From positions 1,035,001-1,099,000 of the forward strand of contig NZ_CP040813.1 of the NCBI RefSeq assembly GCF_009498295.1: a stretch of 64,000 nucleotides of DNA. The letters run 5' to 3'. This document shows, piece by piece, positions 7,276 through 15,868 of the stretch. The translations under genes were made by a program, and so were the position numbers. The notes under the pieces are model-generated. The model had not been told where the DNA came from and made no database searches. It worked only from the letters and a program-made list of their open reading frames with translations. Position 1 is the stretch's first letter. Each line of letters starts with the position of its first letter. The stretch is from Oceanihabitans sp. IOP_32 (GTDB taxonomy: Bacteria; Bacteroidota; Bacteroidia; Flavobacteriales; Flavobacteriaceae).

Positions 7276-10221
7276 TTATTTCAAAGTGATATTCACTCCA
7301 ATAGTATACACCGAAGTTAATGGATAACTATTGCTATCGAATGCGGTACTTTTATCGAAATCTGCTTCTGGATCCCATCCAAACCAATTGGTCCAAGTGG
7401 CTAGGTTTCTACCGCTCATGTACACCGTTAATCCTCCTAAACCTAATTTGTCGAGTGTTTTGTTATTGGCTACATAACTTAAAGTAATATCTTTAAGTCG
7501 CGTATAACTCGCATCTTTTGGATAGTTATAAGATTTTGTATTGGTATAAGAAAGCGCTGGAATCGAATTGTTCTGGTTAGCAGCTGTCCAATACCCAAGA
7601 CCTGAAGGTAAATTTTGTCGCCCTCCAAAATCTCTAAAATCTAACAAATTGTTATCTTTAGTAATACCCTGAGCCGTTTCTATAAAAACATTTAAATGAA
7701 AGTCCTTATAACGGAAGGTATTAGTGATACCACCCGTCCATTTTGGAGTGGACTGTCCTAAAATAACTTTATCATCTGCACTAATAACCCCATCACCATT
7801 TGTATCGGCAAATTTGATATCGCCTGGCACTGCTGAAGGATCTACTCCTGATGGATCCTCGCCTACTTGCCATATTCCAACTTGCTTATAGTCGTACACG
7901 GCACTAATTGGCTCTCCTATAAACCATCCATTACCAACATCGTCTTTTTTATCGCCATACAAATCAACAATTTCATTTTTATTGGTAGCAAAATTGGCAC
8001 TAGTTTCCCATCTAAAATTATCGTTATTAACAATAGTTCCTTTTAAAGATATTTCTAATCCTTTATTAGAAACTTCACCTAAATTTTGCAGTACTTGACT
8101 GTAACCTGTTATATTAGGTATCGCTCGTAATAACAATAAATCTTCGGTGTTTGTGCTGTAAACATCAATACTACCTGAAATTCTGCGATCTAAAAACTCA
8201 AAATCTACACCAACATTAGTACCAAGCGTGCTTTCCCAAGTAAGATCTCTGTTTCCTAATACATTGGCCACAACTCCTACCGTACTTACGCCATTAAATG
8301 GCAATCTAACCGTACTTGCTGTTGATGACGTAACGTTTGGATCGATAGCCTGATTTCCAGAAAGCCCATAAGAAGCTCTTAATTTTAAACTATTTACAAA
8401 TTCTGAATCTTCTAAAAACTTTTCGTTAGAAATATTCCACCCTAAGGCTACCGAAGGAAACAAACCATATTTTGAGGTATTCGACCCAAAAGCAGAATAT
8501 CCGTCTCGCCTTGCAGTAGCAGTAAATAAATATTTGCTATCGTATGAATAATTAACTCTTAACATTTGCGACAAAAGTGTCGACTTGTAACCTTGTGAGC
8601 TCGCTGAAGTCGAAGATGCCGTTGATAGATTATTAAATGACAACTGATCGTTAATAAACCCTGAAGCTGTAGTTGAAGAAGAAAAGAAATCGGTTTGCTG
8701 CGCACTGTAAAGTCCAGTAACCGCAATATTATGCACACCAAAACTTTTGTTGTAATTAAAGATATTCTCTACCGTCATACTTCTCGTTTCACTATTAGAC
8801 ACTACAGCTGTACCTAATAAATCGCCTGTTTTTCTACCCAAATAACTTCTAAATTGTGTTGGAACGAAAGTATAACCCGCATTTAACTTATATGAAAACC
8901 CAGGTAAAAATTTAGGCTTTAAATCAAAAAAAGCATTGGCGCTAATATTTTGATTTCGTTCTTTACGCGGACTGTTCAACCTAGCCATTGGACTTCGGTA
9001 AACCAGTTCGCCAAACATCGGGTACACCTCATAATCTCCGTTATCATCGTACAGTGAACCATAAGGACTTATTCTACCTGCTAATGTTAAATTAGTGCGA
9101 CCACCATCAAAATTATTGTTGGTTAAAAACAAATTAACACCCGCATCTAAAGAAGGACTTATTTTGGCATTGATGTTAGAACGCACACTAGCACGTTGAA
9201 AGTTATACCCTTTTAGCACCCCTTTTTGTTCCAAGAGATCCCCTGAAATATAGTACTTCACATTTTCGCTACCTCCAGAGATACTCACATTATAGTTTTG
9301 AATAACCCCGAGCTGATCAACCTCATCTAACCAATCGGTAGTTTGTCCGTTGGCATAGTTCTCCTGCTCATATTGATTTGGCAAAACATTGGTATCTGTT
9401 GATCCAGACTGCGTCTTCCAATCGGCGTATTTCTGAACATATTCTGCTGGCCCCATAGGATTTATTCTATTGGCAAACGTTTCAATACCGCCGTAAGTAT
9501 TCAGTTTTATAACAGGCTTTCCAGTTTTACCTTTTTTAGTGGTAATTAAAATAACCCCATTAGCCCCTCTAGTTCCATAAATTGCAACTGCAGAAGCATC
9601 TTTTAAAATTTCTAACGACTCAATATCATTAGGGTTAATGTCATTTAAAGACCCACCGGTAGTACTAAACGGCATACCATCCAGCACAATAAACGGCCCT
9701 GTGGACGCACTAATTGAACTCGCCCCACGAATTTGTGCCGAGGTTCCACTTCCAGGAGCAGATGAGCTTTGGGTTACACTTACCCCAGCAACGGCACCCT
9801 GTACAGACTGCAATACATTAGTAACAGGAAGCTGAGAAAGCCGCTCTTTAGACAAGGAAGTAACAGCACCTGTTACATCAGACCTTTTCTGTGTACCATA
9901 CCCAACAATTACAATTTCATCTAAAGCGCTAGCAGAGGGTGCTAACTTAACATTAATAGTGGTTTGCTCACCAACAACAATTTCGGTGTTTTCGTAACCA
10001 ACATAACTAAATGATAGCACGGCTGTCTTATCATCGACCATAATAGTGTAATTGCCATCAAAATCGGTAGCGACACCTTTACTCGTACCTTTTACAAGAA
10101 CAGAAGCGCCTGGTAGAGGTTGATCGTTTTCATCTACTATTGATCCAGAGATTTCGATTCCCTCCTGGCCGTAAATTGCGGCAGAAAAACAAAGTAGAAG
10201 TGTTAAAATGGATTTTTTCAT
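7276..10221 (-). CDS. SusC/RagA-family TonB-dependent outer-membrane transporter
   Basis: This 981-aa protein starts with a signal peptide (ILTLLLCFSAAIYGQ). A CarboxypepD_reg-like domain follows (about 20-100, GSIVDENDQPLPGASVLVKG), then the TonB-box region and plug (DEIVIVGYGTQKRSDVTGAV, TRGANGVILITTKKGK), then a 22-strand barrel ending in the aromatic-rich VYTIGVNITLK. SusC proteins import oligosaccharides captured by SusD, powered by TonB-ExbB-ExbD; a set of those genes lies at 34.9-37.0 kb. Length is normal for the family. It is the first gene of the leftward PUL set, with a promoter candidate about 125 bp upstream. No N-terminal anti-sigma-interacting STN domain is visible, and no sigma/anti-sigma pair is nearby. 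Confidence 0.97.
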   Translation of the reverse strand: MKKSILTLLLCFSAAIYGQEGIEISGSIVDENDQPLPGASVLVKGTSKGVATDFDGNYTIMVDDKTAVLSFSYVGYENTEIVVGEQTTINVKLAPSASALDEIVIVGYGTQKRSDVTGAVTSLSKERLSQLPVTNVLQSVQGAVAGVSVTQSSSAPGSGTSAQIRGASSISASTGPFIVLDGMPFSTTGGSLNDINPNDIESLEILKDASAVAIYGTRGANGVILITTKKGKTGKPVIKLNTYGGIETFANRINPMGPAEYVQKYADWKTQSGSTDTNVLPNQYEQENYANGQTTDWLDEVDQLGVIQNYNVSISGGSENVKYYISGDLLEQKGVLKGYNFQRASVRSNINAKISPSLDAGVNLFLTNNNFDGGRTNLTLAGRISPYGSLYDDNGDYEVYPMFGELVYRSPMARLNSPRKERNQNISANAFFDLKPKFLPGFSYKLNAGYTFVPTQFRSYLGRKTGDLLGTAVVSNSETRSMTVENIFNYNKSFGVHNIAVTGLYSAQQTDFFSSSTTASGFINDQLSFNNLSTASSTSASSQGYKSTLLSQMLRVNYSYDSKYLFTATARRDGYSAFGSNTSKYGLFPSVALGWNISNEKFLEDSEFVNSLKLRASYGLSGNQAIDPNVTSSTASTVRLPFNGVSTVGVVANVLGNRDLTWESTLGTNVGVDFEFLDRRISGSIDVYSTNTEDLLLLRAIPNITGYSQVLQNLGEVSNKGLEISLKGTIVNNDNFRWETSANFATNKNEIVDLYGDKKDDVGNGWFIGEPISAVYDYKQVGIWQVGEDPSGVDPSAVPGDIKFADTNGDGVISADDKVILGQSTPKWTGGITNTFRYKDFHLNVFIETAQGITKDNNLLDFRDFGGRQNLPSGLGYWTAANQNNSIPALSYTNTKSYNYPKDASYTRLKDITLSYVANNKTLDKLGLGGLTVYMSGRNLATWTNWFGWDPEADFDKSTAFDSNSYPLTSVYTIGVNITLK

Positions 10222-10345
10222 AATTCTTAGTTAATTATTGATTAGTAATACAAATTGAAACAATCAAGAAATTGGAAACCAAATTACCTTCGTGCTCGCA
10301 CACATAATTAGATAAAAAAAACCAATCACTCATGTAATTAGTAAA

Positions 10346-10378
10346 CAAACATATATATTTAATTTTAAAAATTGACAA
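10346..10378 (-). promoter_or_regulatory. Bacteroidota-type promoter for the susC operon
   Basis: On the minus strand TATGTTTG (plus 10353-10346) matches the Bacteroidota -7 element TAnnTTTG. A TTG (plus 10378-10376) lies 22 bp upstream, inside the normal 17-23 bp spacing. It would give a leader of about 115 nt before the susC ATG at 10221. No operator was recognised. Confidence 0.5.
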
Positions 10379-10682
10379 TTAATTTCAAATTAATTAACGA
10401 AATCATGAAATTTTATTGAATATTCGTCTATTTAAAAAAAAAAGACATTGATTTTTCATGAAAAACAATGATTTCTTAAGTATTTATTTTCGAAATGTTC
10501 ATTTAAAAAAAATATCCCCAGTAATACATCGCTAATTAAAACCACGCAAACCTTTGATACATAAGGCTTAAAGCAACATACCACAAGTAAATTATAATGA
10601 TTTAAAACCAAATTGAACCACAAAACGAATGACATAAACCAAATTTATTCTTAATTTCGTGGACGCACACGTAAATTTTATT

Positions 10683-10690
10683 TATCTTTG
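10683..10690 (+). promoter_or_regulatory. Candidate -7 element for the SDR-uxuA-uxaC-TRAP operon
   Basis: TATCTTTG fits TAnnTTTG and lies 75 bp before the SDR start codon. No TTG is found at the expected distance upstream, so the call is weak and may reflect a promoter that needs an activator. Confidence 0.3.
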
Positions 10691-10765
10691 ACTTTTATCT
10701 CGTAAGACATAAGACTATTCTTAAATAATTACGAATTATTTAAACACTTAATCCGATAAAACATA

Positions 10766-11593
10766 ATGAGTAAAATAATAGCATTGACAGGAGCTGGAGG
10801 TATTCTGTGTAGCACTTTGGCCAAAGCCTTAGCAAAACAGGGCCATAAAATAGCCGTTTTAGATTTGAGAATTGAAGCAGCAAAGCACATCGCAAATGAG
10901 ATTGAAAATGATGGTGGTATTGCCATAGCTGTAGAAGCTAATGTTTTAGAAAAAGAATCTTTACAGATAGCTAAAAAAGAAATTAACGAAAAATTAGGAC
11001 CATGCGACATCCTTATTAATGGCGCTGGTGGAAATCATCCCTTAGGCACCACTTCAAATTCCTTTTTAAAAGAAGAAGATATGCTAAATGACACCGATGG
11101 CTTTAAGACATTTTTCGATTTAGATCCAGAGGGTATTAAATTTGTATTTGACCTGAATTTTATTGGTACTCTGCTTCCTACTCAAGTTTTTGCTACAGAT
11201 ATGGTAGGAAGATCCGGTTGCAGTATTTTAAACATCTCTTCAATGAATGCTTTTACACCATTAACTAAAATTCCTGCATATAGCGGAGCTAAAGCTGCGG
11301 TTTCGAATTTTACACAGTGGCTGGCTGTACATTTTTCAAAAGTTGGCATTCGTGTAAATGCCATCGCACCAGGGTTTTTCTTAACAGATCAAAACAGATC
11401 TTTATTAACAGAAAACGATGGTAGCTTAACACAAAGGGGGCAGCAAATTATAGACCAAACTCCAATGGGACGGTATGGCGAACCTGAAGATCTCGTAGGC
11501 ACCACGCTATGGTTGTGCGGAGATGGCTCTAAATTCGTTACAGGGGTTGTTGTGCCAATCGATGGCGGTTTTGCAGCTTATAGTGGCGTTTAG
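10766..11593 (+). CDS. SDR-family D-mannonate / D-fructuronate oxidoreductase
   Basis: This 275-aa short-chain dehydrogenase has the NAD(P) motif TGAGGIL (residues 8-14), NGAGG at 85-89, the catalytic Ser158/Ser159 (NISSMN) and the Tyr172-x3-Lys176 pair (YSGAK). The C-terminal GGDGxxFVTG-type segment (CGDGSKFVTG) is also present. It heads the rightward operon, followed by uxuA and uxaC. The unfilled step between their products is reduction of fructuronate to mannonate, so this enzyme most likely does that job in place of the unrelated long-chain UxuB. SDR-type fructuronate reductases are known in other bacteria. The family is certain and the substrate is inferred from context. Confidence 0.87.
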   Translation: MSKIIALTGAGGILCSTLAKALAKQGHKIAVLDLRIEAAKHIANEIENDGGIAIAVEANVLEKESLQIAKKEINEKLGPCDILINGAGGNHPLGTTSNSFLKEEDMLNDTDGFKTFFDLDPEGIKFVFDLNFIGTLLPTQVFATDMVGRSGCSILNISSMNAFTPLTKIPAYSGAKAAVSNFTQWLAVHFSKVGIRVNAIAPGFFLTDQNRSLLTENDGSLTQRGQQIIDQTPMGRYGEPEDLVGTTLWLCGDGSKFVTGVVVPIDGGFAAYSGV

Positions 11594-11706
11594 AGTTCTA
11601 TACCCGTAGCAAAAGTAAACGACTTGTGCTATAAGGTAATAAAAGAAGCTTTTTAAATATTTATTAACGAATAAAATTCCTTTTTTAAAGAAGGTAAATA
11701 TTAAGA

Positions 11707-12888
11707 ATGAATTTAGAACAAACATGGCGTTGGTACGGTCCGAATGATCCCGTATCCTTATCAGATATTAGACAGGCAGGTGCAACAGGAATTGTAACGG
11801 CATTACATCACATTCCTAATGGTGAAGTATGGCCAATTGAGGAAATAAAAAAACGCAAACAAATTATTGAGCAAGGAGGCCTAACTTGGTCTGTTGTAGA
11901 AAGTGTTCCTGTTCACGAAGCCATTAAAACTCAGTCTGGAAACTTCCAAACTTACATCGATAACTATAAACAAACGCTTATAAACCTCGGAGAATGTGGT
12001 ATAGATACCGTTTGCTATAATTTTATGCCTGTGCTGGATTGGACCCGCACGAGCTTAGATTATGAAGTTGAAGACGGCTCAAAAGCTTTACGTTTTGACG
12101 CCACAGCATTCACGGTATTTGAAGTTTTTTTACTGCAAAGACCAGGAGCAAAAGCGAACTATACACCAAAACAATTGACTGCTGCAGAAACCCTGCTTAA
12201 AAACATGAGCGAGGCCGACAAAAATTTGTTAATAAAAAACATTATTGCCGGTTTGCCTGGAGCAGAAGAGGGCTATACTTTAAAAGAGTTTAATGCCATT
12301 CTTGCTACGTACCAAAACATAGGCCCAAAAGAACTAAAAAAACATCTGTTTTATTTTCTAGAGCAGATTATTCCAGTGGCCGAAAAAGCAGGTATTCTAA
12401 TGTGTATTCATCCTGATGACCCACCCTATCCTATTTTAGGATTACCACGAGTAGTGAGTACTGAACAAGATATTTTAGAACTATACCAAGCAGTCGACAG
12501 CCCAAATAACGGCTTAACTTTTTGTACAGGTTCATTTGGGGTCATTCCAGAGAACGATTTAGTACCTATGGTAGAACGTTTGGGGGATAGAATTCATTTT
12601 ATCCATTTAAGAAGTACACAAAGAGATGCGCTTGGTAATTTTTACGAAGCCAATCATTTAGAAGGTGATGTTGACATGTATGGTGTTATGAAAGCTTTAG
12701 TATTAGAACAACGAAAACGAAAAAAATCAAATAGAAAAGATTTAAGAATGCCAATGCGTCCAGATCACGGGCATTTAATGCTGGATGATTTAAATAAAAA
12801 AACAAATCCTGGGTATTCAGCAATCGGCAGATTGAGAGGCTTGGCAGAATTAAGGGGCTTGGAATTAGGAATTTCTAAAAGCCTTTAA
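11707..12888 (+). CDS. uxuA: Mannonate dehydratase
   Basis: This 393-aa protein matches UxuA, the metal-dependent TIM-barrel enzyme that dehydrates D-mannonate to 2-keto-3-deoxygluconate. Hallmarks are the start [14 protein letters not shown], the [15 protein letters not shown] block, [20 protein letters not shown] and the C-terminal [11 protein letters not shown]. These carry the His, Cys and Asp metal and active-site residues of the family. Length is normal (E. coli UxuA is 394 aa). It ends only 2 bp before uxaC, so the two are translationally close. It acts in the cytosol. Confidence 0.97.
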   Translation: MNLEQTWRWYGPNDPVSLSDIRQAGATGIVTALHHIPNGEVWPIEEIKKRKQIIEQGGLTWSVVESVPVHEAIKTQSGNFQTYIDNYKQTLINLGECGIDTVCYNFMPVLDWTRTSLDYEVEDGSKALRFDATAFTVFEVFLLQRPGAKANYTPKQLTAAETLLKNMSEADKNLLIKNIIAGLPGAEEGYTLKEFNAILATYQNIGPKELKKHLFYFLEQIIPVAEKAGILMCIHPDDPPYPILGLPRVVSTEQDILELYQAVDSPNNGLTFCTGSFGVIPENDLVPMVERLGDRIHFIHLRSTQRDALGNFYEANHLEGDVDMYGVMKALVLEQRKRKKSNRKDLRMPMRPDHGHLMLDDLNKKTNPGYSAIGRLRGLAELRGLELGISKSL

Positions 12889-12890
12889 TC

Positions 12891-14300
12891 ATGGAGCACA
12901 TAAATTCGAAACGTTTTATTACAGATAATTTTTTACTCAACTCGAAAGAGGCTGAAACGCTTTATCATGATTATGCTAAAGTTATGCCCATAATCGACTA
13001 CCACAATCATTTATCGCCAAAGCAAATAGCAGAAAATTTACCCATTAATAATATTACAGATGCTTGGTTAAGTGGCGATCATTACAAGTGGCGAGCCATG
13101 CGAGCCAATGGCATCGAAGAAAAGCACATTACAGGAAACACCTCAAAAGAAGAGAAATTCCAGAAATGGGCAGAAACTGTGCCTTACACCTTGCGAAACC
13201 CATTATTCCATTGGACACAATTAGAATTGAAAAGGTATTTTAATATCGATGCTATTTTGCAACCAAGTACTTCTGAGGTCATTTACAAAAAAGCCAATAC
13301 CCATTTAAGCTCTAAAACACCAGCACAGTTACTCGAGGAGATGAATGTAGAGGTCATTTGTACCACCGATGATCCCACAGATAATCTAGAACATCACCAA
13401 GCCATTGCTAAAAAGAAGTTTTTTACCAAAGTATTACCAACATTTAGATCAGATAATTTACTTTCAATACAACATGACGGATTTAATGATTACTTAAAAA
13501 AATTAACCTCTTGTGTTGGTTTTTCAATTGATAATTTAGAAGATTTAGTAAATGCTATCCAAAATCGAGTTGATTTTTTTAATACACACGGTTGTCGTTT
13601 GTCTGATTATGGTTTAGAACAAATTTACGCATACCAATTCACAGAAAAAGAAGCAGATAACATTTTAAAAAAACGATTAAATAATGAAAATATAACACAA
13701 GATGAAGCCCGTATATACGCTTCGTTTATTTTATATACGTTGTGTAAAATGTATCACGCCAAAGGTTGGGTGCAACAATTTCATTTGGGGGCTCTGCGTA
13801 ACAATAATAGTCGTTTATTAAAAGAAGTTGGTGCAGATGTGGGCTGCGATTCTATCGGCGATTTTAGTCAAGCAAAACCAATGTCGACTTTGTTTAATCA
13901 ATTAGACGCAGAAAACTGTTTGAGCAAAACCATAGTTTATAATTTAAACCCATCACAAAATGAGGTTTTTGCAACCATGATGGGAAATTATGGCGAGGCT
14001 GGTATTCCAGGAAAAATGCAATTTGGATCTGGATGGTGGTTTTTAGATCAGAAAGATGGCATGGAAAAACAGATGAACACCCTTTCAAACATGGGGTTAT
14101 TTAGTCGTTTTGTAGGAATGTTAACAGACAGTCGCAGTTTTTTATCTTTTCCAAGACATGAATACTTTAGAAGGATTTTATGTGATTTGATGGCAGAAGA
14201 CATCAAAAAAGGGATCGTACCAAACGATATCCCTTTTATTGGTAAAATGATACAAGATATCTGTTATAACAATGCCGTAAAATATTTTGAATTCAAATAA
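12891..14300 (+). CDS. uxaC: Glucuronate isomerase
   Basis: This 469-aa amidohydrolase-fold enzyme has the family motif DYHNHLSPKQIAEN (metal-binding HNH near residues 38-40), LWLSGDHYKWRAMR-like text (DAWLSGDHYKWRAMRANG) and the C-terminal GWWFLDQKDGMEKQ and DSRSFLSFPRHEYFRR blocks. UxaC interconverts D-glucuronate with D-fructuronate, and D-galacturonate with D-tagaturonate. Downstream mannonate enzymes indicate the glucuronate branch here; no tagaturonate reductase (UxaB) or altronate dehydratase (UxaA) is present. Length is normal. It is followed by the TRAP genes after 97 bp. Confidence 0.97.
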   Translation: MEHINSKRFITDNFLLNSKEAETLYHDYAKVMPIIDYHNHLSPKQIAENLPINNITDAWLSGDHYKWRAMRANGIEEKHITGNTSKEEKFQKWAETVPYTLRNPLFHWTQLELKRYFNIDAILQPSTSEVIYKKANTHLSSKTPAQLLEEMNVEVICTTDDPTDNLEHHQAIAKKKFFTKVLPTFRSDNLLSIQHDGFNDYLKKLTSCVGFSIDNLEDLVNAIQNRVDFFNTHGCRLSDYGLEQIYAYQFTEKEADNILKKRLNNENITQDEARIYASFILYTLCKMYHAKGWVQQFHLGALRNNNSRLLKEVGADVGCDSIGDFSQAKPMSTLFNQLDAENCLSKTIVYNLNPSQNEVFATMMGNYGEAGIPGKMQFGSGWWFLDQKDGMEKQMNTLSNMGLFSRFVGMLTDSRSFLSFPRHEYFRRILCDLMAEDIKKGIVPNDIPFIGKMIQDICYNNAVKYFEFK

Positions 14301-14397
14301 CAGAACATTCCACAATGTTTTTTAGCTTTAGTATTCGCATGTAAAACCATGATAACACGAACCAAATAAACCAAATCAAAGTATAAATACTTAGAAA

Positions 14398-15372
14398 ATG
14401 AAGCATAAATTATCATTCATAATCATCCTCTTTCTAAGCATGTTTTCGTGCAAAAACAATGATGGCACAAAGGTTTTGTATTTTGGTCACAATTCGCCAC
14501 AAACACACCCAGTGCACAAAGGGGTATTAGAATTTAAAAAAGTTTTAGAAGAAAAATCTAATGGTTCTCTAAGCGTTAAAATTTTTCCAGATGCCCAATT
14601 GGGTTCAGAAAGGGAAGTTCTTGAGCTGTTACAAATTGGAAGTGTGGCCGCTACCAAGGTAAGTGCAGCCACTTTGTCTAATTTTGTGCCCGAATACCAT
14701 ATTTTAGGAATACCCTACTTATTTAGAGATGAAGCACATCGCTTTGATGTTTTAGAGGGGCCTATAGGTAAATCGATTTTAGAAAAAGGCTCGAAATTTT
14801 GGCTTCGCGGTCTTTGTTTTTACGACGCCGGAAGTAGAAGTTTTTACACCAGTACAAAAGCAATTAGAACACCAGATGATTTAGAAAGACTTAAAATTAG
14901 AGTCATGAATAACCAAATGGCTATAAATATGGTAAATGCCATGGGGGGATCTGCCACGCCATTAGCTTATGGAGAACTATACACCGCAATTCAACAAGGT
15001 GTTGTAGATGGCGCCGAGAACAATCCGCCATCGTTTGTATCTTCCAATCATTACGAAATTAGCAAATACTATACTTTAGACGAACATTCTGCCGTACCCG
15101 ATGTCCTCATAATAGGAACGAAGTATTGGGATAAATTATCAGATCAAGAAAAAAATTGGGTTCAAGAAGCTGCCAATAAATCTGCTCAAGCTCAAAAAGT
15201 GTTTTGGAAAGCATCGGTTGAAAAATCAATGAAAATAGCAAAAGACGCTGGAGTAGAAATTATAATTCCAGATAAATCCTTATTTGCAGAAAAATCTAAA
15301 TCTGTTATTAAAGAATTTATCGAAGAGCATCCAGAGATGGAAACCACTATAAATCAAATTAAAAATAAATAA
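14398..15372 (+). CDS. TRAP transporter solute-binding protein (DctP family), lipoprotein
   Basis: This 324-aa DctP-family receptor opens with a lipoprotein signal (IILFLSMFSCKNN, Cys18), whereas most TRAP receptors are soluble periplasmic proteins. Family motifs are GHNSPQTHPVHKG, FPDAQLGSEREVLE, the domain hinge LKIRVMNNQ (its Arg normally makes the salt bridge to the substrate carboxylate), TPLAYGELYTAIQQGVVDGAEN and LSDQEKNWVQEAA. Position right after uxaC and before DctQ/DctM indicates a hexuronate ligand. TRAP receptors of the related DUF/DctP group bind glucuronate and galacturonate in proteobacteria. The ligand is inferred. Confidence 0.95.
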   Translation: MKHKLSFIIILFLSMFSCKNNDGTKVLYFGHNSPQTHPVHKGVLEFKKVLEEKSNGSLSVKIFPDAQLGSEREVLELLQIGSVAATKVSAATLSNFVPEYHILGIPYLFRDEAHRFDVLEGPIGKSILEKGSKFWLRGLCFYDAGSRSFYTSTKAIRTPDDLERLKIRVMNNQMAINMVNAMGGSATPLAYGELYTAIQQGVVDGAENNPPSFVSSNHYEISKYYTLDEHSAVPDVLIIGTKYWDKLSDQEKNWVQEAANKSAQAQKVFWKASVEKSMKIAKDAGVEIIIPDKSLFAEKSKSVIKEFIEEHPEMETTINQIKNK

Positions 15373-15374
15373 GC

Positions 15375-15866
15375 ATGCGAAAATCCGTAATTATTTTTAA
15401 TACAGTAAATAAACTACTAGAATGGTTCTTAATTGTCATTTTTGCCCTTTTAGTTTTAGATGTGTTATTTCAAGTTTTTTCAAGATACCTATTGGGTCAA
15501 TCTTTTGCGTGGACGGAAGAATTTGCACGTTTTTCATTAATTTGGATGACCGTTCTTGGTGCGGCATACCTGAACGCCAAAAAAGAACATTTGTCTATGG
15601 ATTTTGTTTACGATAAGCTGTCTATTACCAATAAAAAAAGAGCTTCTATACTCATTGAAATATTAGTATTTCTTTTTGCACTTATCGTCATGGTTATTGG
15701 CGGATCCAACTTGGTATATATCACCTTACATTTAGAGCAACTTTCAGGTACCTTAAGAATTCCGCTAGGTTATGTATACGCTATAATGCCGTTTAGCGGA
15801 TTGCTTATTATGTGCTTCTCTATCTATCATATTTCAAATATTCTTTCAAACAAAAACAAAATTTAA
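15375..15866 (+). CDS. TRAP transporter small membrane subunit DctQ
   Basis: This 163-aa protein has four predicted membrane helices (WFLIVIFALLVLDVLFQ, FSLIWMTVLGAAYL, ILVFLFALIVMVIGG, YVYAIMPFSGLLIMC). It carries the DctQ signature FSRYLLGQSFAWTEEFARF between helices one and two. It starts 2 bp after the receptor gene and ends 2 bp before DctM. DctQ subunits pair with DctM in the inner membrane; the precise role is a scaffold or part of the sodium-driven elevator mechanism. Confidence 0.93.
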   Translation: MRKSVIIFNTVNKLLEWFLIVIFALLVLDVLFQVFSRYLLGQSFAWTEEFARFSLIWMTVLGAAYLNAKKEHLSMDFVYDKLSITNKKRASILIEILVFLFALIVMVIGGSNLVYITLHLEQLSGTLRIPLGYVYAIMPFSGLLIMCFSIYHISNILSNKNKI

Positions 15867-15868
15867 TT

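Larger units (their letters stand above)
10222..10765. other. Divergent control region of the uronate PUL
   Basis: These 544 bp separate the susC-led (leftward) and SDR/uxuA-led (rightward) transcripts. The stretch is very AT-rich and has no credible open frame. It holds a minus-strand promoter (10346-10378) and a weaker plus-strand -7 box (10683-10690). Its length leaves room for regulator binding, but no regulator gene of the GntR, LacI or hybrid two-component type lies in the window, so the controlling protein must be encoded elsewhere or left of position 1. Confidence 0.6.
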
